A stretch of 64,000 bases of DNA from Chlamydomonas reinhardtii (lineage: Eukaryota > Chlorophyta > Chlorophyceae > Chlamydomonadales > Chlamydomonadaceae). A model generated the notes under the pieces. The model searched no databases. It was not told where the DNA came from and worked only from the letters and a program-made list of their open reading frames with translations. Made by a program: the position numbers and the translations under genes. Shown one piece after another: positions 35,544-45,466 of the stretch; position 1 is the stretch's first letter; each line of letters opens with the position of its first letter. The stretch covers positions 5,625,356-5,689,355 of the forward strand of contig NC_057006.1 in the NCBI RefSeq assembly GCF_000002595.2, given 5' to 3'.

Positions 35544-36353
35544 TTAGTGCTTCTTGGGGTTGGGGCGCTCCTGCACGGTGACGCCGGTGGCGCCGGCGAT
35601 GATGCACACGTCCACCATGTCCAGGAACAGGCCGTGGTCAACGACACCGTCCAGGCCCAGGATGGCCTTGGAGGCGGCCTGGGAATCCTTGATAGGGGTC
35701 TGGAAGTACAGGTCCACGATGTAGTTGCTGTTGTCGGTCACGTAGGGCTTGTCGCCGTTCATGCGCAGCTTAGCCTCGCAGCCCTTCACCTCGGGCAGGT
35801 TAGCCAGGCGCTGCAGGGTGTACTTGTGGCAGAACTGCACAATCTCCACCGGCATGGCCAGCTTGGAGCCGCCCAGGCCCTCGACCAGCTTGGAGTCGTC
35901 CACGATGCAAACAAACTTAGCCGAGGCCATCTCCACCATCTTTTCGCGCAGAAGAGCGCCACCGCGGCCCTTCACCACGTCCAGGTTGGGGTCCACCTCG
36001 TCGGCACCATCGATGGCGACGTCCAGCTTGGGCTGCTCATCCAGAGTGGCCAGAGGAATGCCCAGAGACAGAGCCTGCTCGTAGGTGCGGATCGAGGTGG
36101 GCACACCGACGATGTTCTGCAGCTTGCCCTCCTTCAGCAGCTGGCCGATCCGGTCCACCGCGAACGCAGCGGTCGAGCCCGTGCCCAGGCCAACCACCAT
36201 GCCGCTCTTAACGTACTCAACAGCCTTCCAGGCAGCCTGCTTCTTCAGCTCATCCTGGCTCAGCTGGGTTGAGACCGGCGCGGCCATCATGCGCACGTTG
36301 CGAGCAGCAGGGCGAGCAGCAGCGCGAGCAGCGGGACTGGCCTTGAGCATCAT
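35544..36353 (-). CDS. RPI1: ribose-5-phosphate isomerase A, chloroplast
   Basis: Intronless frame of 269 residues. It interconverts ribose 5-phosphate and ribulose 5-phosphate in the Calvin-Benson and pentose phosphate pathways. RpiA motifs are all present: VGLGTGSTAAFAVDRIG (substrate phosphate loop), VAIDGADEVDPNLDVVKGRG with the catalytic Asp pair, GGGALLREK-type GRGGALLREKMVE and a C-terminal GVVDHGLFLDMVDVCIIAG. The first ~30 residues (MMLKASPAARAAARPAARNVRMMAAPV) are rich in Ala, Arg and Ser with no acidic residue, a typical algal chloroplast transit peptide, so a stromal location is expected. It is the only clearly intronless conserved gene in the window and has strongly biased, C/G-ending codons, consistent with high expression. 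Two adjacent ATGs at 36353 and 36350 both suit. Confidence 0.96.
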   Translation of the reverse strand: MMLKASPAARAAARPAARNVRMMAAPVSTQLSQDELKKQAAWKAVEYVKSGMVVGLGTGSTAAFAVDRIGQLLKEGKLQNIVGVPTSIRTYEQALSLGIPLATLDEQPKLDVAIDGADEVDPNLDVVKGRGGALLREKMVEMASAKFVCIVDDSKLVEGLGGSKLAMPVEIVQFCHKYTLQRLANLPEVKGCEAKLRMNGDKPYVTDNSNYIVDLYFQTPIKDSQAASKAILGLDGVVDHGLFLDMVDVCIIAGATGVTVQERPNPKKH

Positions 36354-37854
36354 TGTTTTGTGTAGGACTCAGATGACGGCGACCCATAATGCTCGAAGCC
36401 GTTTGAAGTTCAGAAAACGCTCGCCCCGTGCCAATCCCCGATGCAAGGATAAGGCAGGCAGGCGGTAGCGCTTTCACGCCTGAGCGCAGGCTTAGTGGCA
36501 CTCAGCGGGCGGTCAGGATCATTGTACGTACTGCACACAAGCGTGTGAGTGTGGGGGGGGGAGGGATTAGACACGGGCGCCGAACTTCAGAGCCTGCAAC
36601 GGAGTGCAACGGTGACACAGCGCTGGCGCGACCACCCACAGCGTTTACCGTCGGTTACGAGGTAACATGTGAATTCGCAACTTGCGCTACTGACTGCCTA
36701 CTCTCGTGCCGCCTGCAAGCCCACTCCGCCTTCCGCTCTGGTCTACGTACGCATTAGTTCCACAACGCTACTCCAAGAGCTGCTGTTCAAGCAGCGATGC
36801 GGACCTCCACGTATGTGCCGCCAGGAAAGGGCGTGAGGCACATTTGCATTGGCCTCTGCTTGCGGACGTGCTTACACTCAATCCAAGGCAGGGCGTCGAT
36901 CTTCGAAGCGGGGTACAAGAAGCCCTGGCAGGGCCCTTACCCCCTCGGATTCCTACGGGCCCTGTCTCGGATGCCCTGGATGCCAGGCCTCGCCTCGGAT
37001 GCCGCCGCCCGCCGGTCAGCTGGACATTGACAGTCCTCTGGCGAGGGTGGTCTGTAACTGTAAGGGGCATGACAAGCGTGTCCTGGCGTGTTACGTGCAG
37101 GTGTGCGGTGGCAACTGCGCTGGAGCAAGGTCCCCTCCCCAGCAGGCTCTGCTCGCATGCAACTCGTCAATTAACTTTCGCATAAATCAGACGCAATGCG
37201 TCATTCGTAGTTACAAACATCGGCAGCAGGAGAGCTGTATCCCGAGACTTAATGCCCAATGTAGGCACAGAGGGAAGTTGGACCAGGTGGGACAGGCCAG
37301 GGTCGGTGTGGGAGGGTTTCAGGACGCTGGAGAGCTATTAAAACCACCTGTAGGCTCCCCAGAGTGCAAGTTGGCAGCAAGCATCAGCCACCGTTGACCT
37401 GCGAATTGCCCCGGGTTGCGCACACACGTTTGCAAAACCCATCTTGGCATTGTGAGGATTTATTGGACTTCCTGACCGTCGCTCAGGATAGCGCTCTACG
37501 TCGGCTTTAATTCAACGTTGAGGCAAATCAGACGGAGGGGCGGGGGGAGAAGGCAGGTCAGCTTGAAGGGCCGTGAAACCCTCTGGACTCCTTGCCCATC
37601 GCACCCAGCCGCGCTGACGGCGAAGCAACAGCGAGTCACTCGTCCTGCAGATCGATAGTGTCGCCCCTAAAATCTTTGCATCATACATAGCTATGTAACG
37701 ATTTTGGTGCAAACAACGCTCAAATGAAGACTATATGAAGTCTCCCAGCGGGCCTCGAAACCCGAAAGCCTGAGAACCTCCGTAGCCCTTGCGGGCTTGG
37801 AAATAGGTGAAAATAGCTGCCTTGGTAGTGTCGGGGTGGGGTGTGGGGGCGGCG
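36354..37854. other. divergent intergenic region
   Basis: 1.5 kb between RPI (-) and the CDKN3-like gene (+), expected to hold both promoters. No recognisable coding sequence, repeat or RNA gene. Confidence 0.45.
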
Positions 37855-39917
37855 ATGAAGGCCGACAAAGGACAAGACAAAATTTTGTCAGTCCCGTTTG
37901 CGGGTTCCCCAGGCAACGGCCAGCACCGGAGGGTAGTCGACAGTGTCAATTGTCCCCTGGAAGTCTCATTCCTGCCGCCAGCGACTTCGCCGGTAACCGG
38001 TGAGCAGACTGAAGGGCTTCCAGGAATTTTCGTCGCCTCGTCTCCCCGCGAGGTTTCTGGGCTTTCCTTGCGAGCATCCAGCACCGCCCCGCTCTCTTTG
38101 CATGTTACATATAGTACATCAGCAATTGGGGGCTCTTCATATGCACCCTGCGCAAGCCTGGCGCTGCTTTAACACCGAGCAAGCTCGGGGTGCTAGCGGC
38201 TGACCGCGCAACGACTCGTCTCCCGTTTCCCAGCAGGCAGCCGTTTGGGCCTCACCGTGTGCCCCGGCAAGCACATACTCTCACGGGATGGAACATTGTT
38301 CTGTCGGGACTTGGGCGCGGACCTGAAGCGCCTGCGCGAGGTGCGGGCCGCGGCGAGAGTGCAGGGCTTGGGCTGAGGGCTTGGGCCCGGCGCAGGTGCA
38401 CCCGGGGCAGCTCATGGCCGGCAGCACGGCTCCCGTCCGGCTATGCTAGTACGGCACTGTGCCTTGTGTCGGGACTCTGTGTCTTCTGTGTCAGGGGGCC
38501 AGGCCAATGGGCCGGCCAACCGCCAACACCCTTATGTTGGCTGTGGCAGCCTGCCAACCTGCTTACGCTGCCGAGTCCCCTTCCCTGGGTGTTGGGTCGC
38601 AGGTGCATGGCGCGGACGTAGTGGTGGCACTGCTGCCTGAGGCGGAGCTGCGGGTGGGTGGCAGCATGGGCGGAGCGCGTGCCTGGGGCCCAGTCAGTGG
38701 CACAGCGTGGATTGGTGGCACCGAGCCTGGACCGAGGGACTTGGTGTCTGTGCACCTATGGGTTGTCCGCTCCTGCGTGGTACCCGGCCTGGATTGACAG
38801 CGGGTTTGAGGAAGGGCAAAGCTCGCGCGGGTGTAGCTGGACTCGAATTGATGCGGTCTGCACAGTTGCCGCCCAGCTGCGCTCTTAAGGAGCGGTCGCT
38901 CCCCTGTCCTCTGCCGCCCGCCGCCCACCGCCCGCCGCCCGCAGTACCTCAAGGTCCGGGACTACGCCAGTGCAGTGGCGGCACACGGCATGGAGTACCT
39001 ACACCTGCCCATCGTGGGTGAGTCCTCATAAGTGTGTGTGTGGGGTGGGTGGGTGGGTGTAGGTACCAGCCCACACTAAACCGAACCCAAGGAAGTAGAG
39101 CGACGCGCATGGGGTTGTGGGGCTGGGACCGTACTGTCCTCGTGAGCAGGTGCTTCGGGGCACAGGCTCTACCCCCCCCTCCTCCCACCAGCCCGCCTTA
39201 CTTGCCCCGCCCTTGCGTCCGCCCTGCCCATGCTTCCCCATGGACCTCGCCCTCTCCAGAGATGGCGGCGCCTCCCGACCTGCAGCAGGCGGCGGCGCTG
39301 GTGGACATGGTGGTGGAGCGGATCGGCGCTGGCAAGACGGTGGTGCTGCACTGCAAGTGAGTGCGCAGATGTCACGGACATGTGTGCTGAAGAGCAACCC
39401 GAATCATGACAGCCGACTGCTATGCGGCGGCGCGGAGTGTCCATAGAGCAGATCGTGATCTGTTGTCAAACATGGTTCCTGTTCGGTGCCTGGCAATGTG
39501 CGCAGGGGCGGCGTGGGCCGTGCCGGCGTCATCGCCGCGTGCACGCTGCTGCGGCTGCACGTGTGCACATCCGCGCGCGACGCCATTGCCACGGTGAGTC
39601 GCGGGCTCGCGGCGCCGCAGCGCACAAAGACCGCCCCTGCACTGCGGGCAATCCCTTGCCGCGTTTTTCTGCCGGGGCGTGGCAAGTCAGTTTGGTCTGT
39701 CCGTGGGTAGCGACACCACATGTACTCAACGCCGCGTGGCCCCGTGCATCCCGTGCCACAGGTGCGCAAGTACCGGCGCGGCGCGGTTGAGAGCAAGCGA
39801 CAGGAGGAGTTCGTGGCTACCTACAGCCGCCTATGCAGCAACCCCGCGGCGGCGTGGGTGCAGCAGTCCCTCGCTGACATCGCCGCCGGCAACGGGCCCA
39901 GCGTACCTGTCAGGTGA
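37855..39917 (+). CDS. CDKN3/KAP-like dual-specificity phosphatase with altered active site
   Basis: Exons 37855-37999, 38237-38340, 38603-38653, 38945-39017, 39260-39356, 39506-39593 and 39762-39917 give 237 residues. Order and content follow the CDKN3 (KAP) family, whose human member dephosphorylates CDK2: VNCPLEVSFLPP, then GSRLGLTVCPGKHIL, then DLKRLRE and VVVALLPEAEL, then GMEYLHLPIVEMAAPPD, then the P-loop VVLHCKGGVGRAGVIAACTL with nucleophile Cys at residue 156, then KYRRGAVESKRQEEFV. Two catalytic positions differ from human CDKN3. The residue after the P-loop Arg is Ala instead of Ser/Thr. The Asp of PIADGG, the usual general acid, is Glu (PIVEMA). The ATG at 37855 is the first in frame; reading upstream would need GTG. 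The likely role is a cell-cycle or other Ser/Thr/Tyr phosphatase, but activity is uncertain. Confidence 0.82.
39058..39104 (+). repeat. repeat family 2, copy 2
   Basis: AGGTACCAGCCCACACTAAA followed by CCGAACCCAAGGAAGTAGAGCG, in intron 4 of the CDKN3-like gene just after a GTGGGTGG tract. Confidence 0.6.
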
Positions 39918-42044
39918 TGGACACTCGGCTGCAGCCGGGCAAAGCAGCTGGCTAGCAGCCGACAGCGAGCTCTGATGTTGCATATTCGGCAGACGACGTT
40001 GGCAAAGCCGACAGGACGCAGGACGAACTGCAGCAAGGAGTCGTGAACGACTTGAACTGAAGGATTTGAGTTACCAGGAATGGCAGCACTGCAGCAGCGC
40101 TACGTGACTTGTGATGCCGCCGCTTGGCGCGTTTGCCGGGGAGGGAGTGGAGTGTGTAGCGCCACTCCGGGGGGTTATTAACTCATTGTGTCCATAGGTC
40201 CCGTGAGTGAATGCATGACTGGTGCCTTGAGGCAGGGCATTCCGTTTTTCACGGCTCCAGCGAGGGAAAACCACCTTTCGTGTCACAGGCTCCAGTATTT
40301 TATGTAGCGCGTGCGCGCGCAGGTCGCTGTTTGTTGCACGGGTTGGTGGCACACAAGGTTTTAGAGGGAAATGCGCGTGTTTACTCTCGTGAATGGTGGA
40401 GATGCATACACAAACAGCATCTCTTGCATTGCGTTTCAAGTTGCGTGCATGTTGGCCTGGGCCACGCTGAGAGTGCTGGGCATGTGTGTTGCCGGCCTTC
40501 GTCCGGTTTGCTTTGTCTTGTCGGATAGTTTGTCTTTCCAGTAGAAACAAGGGGCTGGTCACCAGGTCAGGATCAATTCACGTTTCGTTAATTGGCTTGC
40601 CACCATTGCTTGCTCAAACACGGAGTGTTGCTAGGAAAGGCACGCGAGGCTGAGAGTTCCAACTGCGGCGGCTCAGTCTGCATGCGGCCCTGCCCATTTG
40701 CTCTAACTTTTGATCCTGCGCATTTTATCATCAAGCTGTTCTGCACTGAAACTATCGTTGTCCGGTCCTGCGCCGGAGTGACTTCCACTGGTGGCAGCAA
40801 ACGACTGTGTGTGGCAGTGAGGCAAGCAGCATGACCACCTTTAATGTGCACCTCAAGCAGTGAGCGCCACGAGTGAGCGCTTTGCACCAAGTTTTGTTCC
40901 TGCGTGGGGCAATGCGTACTTTAATCAGGGTGCGGTGGCAGCCCGTCGCTACCCTGCCTCTAGTCTGTACGGAGCAGGGCGTCGGGCTGTAGCTAACGGG
41001 TGGAGCCGTTGGTCGAATGCTGGACAAGTCGATAGAAGTCGGTGTGGTGCGTTCTAGGAATCCCTACATTGCGGCCCTGCGCCTGCTCTGGATCCTGTAG
41101 AAGACAGCTGTTGCTTGCGATTGCTTAAGAGTAACTGAAGAGAAGTTTGGGACGTGAGGCCCGCGCGTTGGCTTCTTTTGCGGCAACAACCGTTTGCAAC
41201 GAGGAATGGGGCGGATGGCCGAATGGCCGGGTGGCACCAGCGGTGGTTGTGTGTTGTTGGTGATGCGGGTGATAGACCAAGCCAAGAATGGGGAGCGCTT
41301 GAGACGATGGTGGAAAGTGGAGTATCGTCGGCCCGTTGGTGGAAGAGAAGATGGTAGGTATCATGGTTTTAAAGGGATGGTACATGGTTGGCGACAGGGG
41401 CATGCGCGGCCGCGGGTCAGCTCTGCTCGCTTGTCGTGGCGGACTGTCACCGTGGTCTAAACCGCGGCGGGGGAAACCGTATTCCCATTAATGAAGTGGT
41501 TTTGCGCGTTGGGTGCTTGGGTTTACCACGACCTGGTTGTACACAACGACAGCAAGGCGTAGGGCGGCGGCCTTTGGAGGAGGAGGAATGAGACGGATGC
41601 AGAGCACAGCCGAGGCCCTCGGGTGTAGTGAGGCCGTGGCGCTTGAAAGCCGAGCCAGACGATGGCAATGTAAAAGTAATTTCAGCTGCAAATTGGGCGG
41701 CTGAAGGCCTGCATTGAGCTGGTGGAAGAATGGTCCCGCCACAGTCGAGTGCGAGGCTGCGAGCGGTACAGCCCTTGCTGAGACATCGGAGGCTGGCACG
41801 GGTGCTGAGGGGCGTGCAAAACTCGGGCGCGATCCAGACTCATGGCAGAGCAGACCCTGACCCCTATAATAGTCACCGAGCATTTCTCATGGAAACAACA
41901 CATAGTACACGCGCACAGAAACGGACGGACCACTGCCTGGTTATTTGGCTGCCTTAACCTAAAACGGGTACTGTTTGCAGCCATGACATAAAAAACCCTG
42001 AACAAGTTAACTTGTGCGGCAAAGCTTCTTGACAGCCGGCGGAA
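39918..42044. other. intergenic region
   Basis: 2.1 kb between two plus-strand genes: 3' end of the CDKN3-like gene, then the promoter and 5' UTR of the NELF-C/D gene. Many short open frames on both strands, none protein-like. No repeat or RNA gene recognised. Confidence 0.45.
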
Positions 42045-45000
42045 ATGGTGAGCAAGTTTGCGCATTCGCAGCTTTGCGGGGCGCTCGCTGCTGAGCGCAC
42101 CACAGCAATAAGCGTTTGTGCCGATGCTGCTTTAGGCCGGGGCGGAGGAGCTGTCGCGGCTGGAGGAGTTGCTGCGGCGTCCTGACTTCGTGCTGGAGCC
42201 GAACGTCAAGGATGTGGTGCGTCAGTACATCAAGGCGCAGGGCAAGCCCGAGGTCATCTTGGAGAGCCTGTCGGAGGGATATGTCGGTGCGCTGTGCAAC
42301 GGGCCAAGCTGGCGGGGGGGCGGGGCTTGTGGGGAGGCGGGGGGCGGGGATAACCGGGGCTTTTGCCATAGGGTTGTGCCAGGGCCATGGGAAGGGCCAT
42401 CGGCGCGTTCCTGTCCATAAGCCGAAGGCAAGGGTCTCCATCAAGTCCACACCACACGGCGTCAAGCATCTTGCTTCGGCGGGCAACGCATTCCCGCTGC
42501 ACCCTGCCTGCAATCGCAACCGATAAATTCACCCCATGAACCCACCCCGCCAGGCTACGCGCACATGGCCATGCTGATGGTGAAGTGGCTGGAGTACGTG
42601 GACGACGAGCCGGCGGCCGCACAGGACGAATTCCACTACCTCAAGGTGTGAGGGGCGGGGGAGACCGGATTGGACTGGAATGGAGGGAGGGAGGGTGGCC
42701 GCGGGGGCGGTGTGCATCAGAGGGCCAGGTTGGGGTGGTTGGGAGCGGCCTGGAAGCGGGGCTGCAGTGTTGTGACATGCGTGTCAGCTCATTGGATGAC
42801 CAGTGGGCCGGTGGCGCCGGGGATGGTGGCGGTGGCGATGGCTGGAGGTGGTGGCGGGCCAGGTGGTGAGCACAGTCCAGTCACGGGGGAGTCAGCAGGC
42901 CGGGGCGTCCACGGCTACAGCTACTGCTACCACCACGGGCACACCCGCGCTTCCGCCTGGGGGCCTCACGACCGCCTCAAGCCAGGCGGGCCCACCTGCC
43001 GCGTGCTTCTCGCCACCCCCCTCGCTGCCCCCCTCTTGCACCCCGCCCACCCGCCCTGAGGCCGCCCCACCCGCCCCTCACCCCTGGCCCATCTTGGGCT
43101 GGCCGTGCCACCTCGCACCCTCACTGCTTCTGTCACTCACGATTGGAAGTACGTCATCCCCCTGCCCCCAGGAGTTTGTCAAGTCCAAGTTTGAGCCGGA
43201 CAAGTTCATCGGCGTGTTCAGCTCCGCCGCCACCCGAGCCCAGGTGGGTGCGGGCGGCACGTGTACCCGGGGTGGGGCGCCGCGGGCAGGAGGCCGTGTG
43301 CGTGTGCGTGTGCGTGTACGTGTGCATGTGTCGTCACGTACACATACATATGCACATACATCGTGCACGGGCCCATGGCCTGTCCCCACCTACACACACG
43401 TGCGGCGCCATGCACCCAACACGCCGCCCCCCCCCGGCCTCCGCCCCCCCGGCCCCCGCCTCCGCAGGTGCTGCCGTGGCTTGACGGGCTGCTGGGCGAC
43501 CCGCGTGGCCGCAAGCTGATCTACGAGCTGAGCTCGCAGCACCGCAACAGCCTGCTGCTCAACTTCGCCATACAGCGCATCATGAAGAACGTGAGGGGGG
43601 AGCAGGGGGAGGGGAGGCGGGGGGGGGGTTAACGTTGAACCAAACCCAGAAGGAACCAGTCCGTGGGGCGTGGGGGGGAGGCGTGGGGGTGGAGGTAACA
43701 GCTAGAGGGCACATGTGGCACGCCCCCACCCGCTCCCGGGCTTCACCGCTGCTCTCTATGGCTGGCTGCGGGTCTCGGGTGCCCATAACTTCTCTCGGGG
43801 TTGGTCCCCATGACTTCCCCCTGATTTCACTTTTTTGCCATGAATGGCGAAAGCACCCCACCCCCACCCCCACTGCAAACACCACCCGCGCAACCACCTC
43901 CACAACCACCCCACCCTCCCCTCTTACCCTCCCACCTCCACCGCCCCTCCCCCCCCCCACACACACCCCCACACCCCCAGGGCTACCAGGACGAGGTGGC
44001 GGCTGCCGGCAGCGGCCTGGCCTCCTACTTCTCCGTGTTCCACAAGCTGCTCGCCAACAAGGTGGCGGCACTCATCGCGGCAGTCAGGAGGTGCGCGCGT
44101 GTGGGCGTGTATGTGTGTGTGGGCGTGGGCGTGTATGAGTGTGTGTGTGTGTATATGTGTGCGTGTGTGTGTGTGTTTGTATGTGTAAAAGGGCTGGGGG
44201 GTCGGGGCCAGCACGGCGGGTGCGTGGGTTACGGGAGATGGATCCGCTGCATACACGTCGTGCAGCCGCGCGCACACTGCGGCGACATGCACGCGCACGC
44301 TCACGTACCGTAAATGTGGAACCCTTCCCAAATAGGCACACATGCACACACGCACGAACATGTGCATGTAATCCTAGTGGTTTGCTCTGCACGACACACA
44401 CAAACACACACACACACACACACACACACGTGTACACACGCACACGTGACCTCCTTGCCCAACCCCGCCGTGCCGCTGCAGGGCCGCCGCCGCGGAGGCC
44501 GCCGGCGACGGCGCCGGTGTGTCGCGCGCGCAGGCCGAGGTGTCGGGCCTCGTCTCCGAGCTCCGGGACAGCTGCGAGCACTCGCAGCACACCTACCTAC
44601 ACGTGCAGCACCTGCTGCACCACCTGGGCCGGCAGCCGGGAGGGCAGGCGCTGCTGGCGGCGGCACAGGCGCTGGAGGCCGCGGTGGCGGCGGCGGCGCC
44701 CGCGAGCGCGGTGTGGGGCATGCAGGTGCGGCGTTGTAGGGGCGTGTTAAAAAACGAAACGAAAGCCCGCCCAGACGACGCCGGAGTTACTTACCGATAC
44801 CCACCATTTTACCGAGCGTTGCGTGACTGTCGTGACCCAGGTAGTCATACTTACCCGCGATAAGCCTGGAACCCCACGGGCGACCATTCGGCCTGACCCC
44901 GCGATGCACCTGTATGCGTCCATGCTCCGCACCCAGGGCGCGCTAAACAACGTTTACTCAGCACGTCTAATTCTCGGATTCCCGCCCGCTGGTCGTAGTC

Positions 45001-45433
45001 GAGCTCACCTATAGGCAAAAGTGAAAGCATAGGGTGTGTGTGTGTGGGTGGGTGGGTGGGTGGGGGGTTGTAGATACCAGCCAACCAACCAACCTAAAAC
45101 GAGCGGAGCACAGGTTGCAAGCGAAAATACTTATGGGATGGGGGCCGAAGCGATGGCGGGAGGGCCTCCAGGGGCGACGACTGTCCGCTGCGGCGAGTGC
45201 GCTTGCGAGTGCGGACTGTGGCTGCCCACGACTCCGTACCACTCCGTACCCACTCCACCCGCCCCCCCCCCGCCCCCGCCCCCCTGCCGCCGCCCTCAGA
45301 AGCTGTATCTGCCTCCCGGCTGCCCGGCCGCCCAGCTGGAGGCGGCGCACCTGATCGGCCGCATGCTGCAGGCGGGGCCGGAGGGACCCAGCCATGCCGA
45401 CACGCTGCGCCTGTACAGCCTGTACCGCAGCCC

Positions 45434-45466
<33 letters not shown>

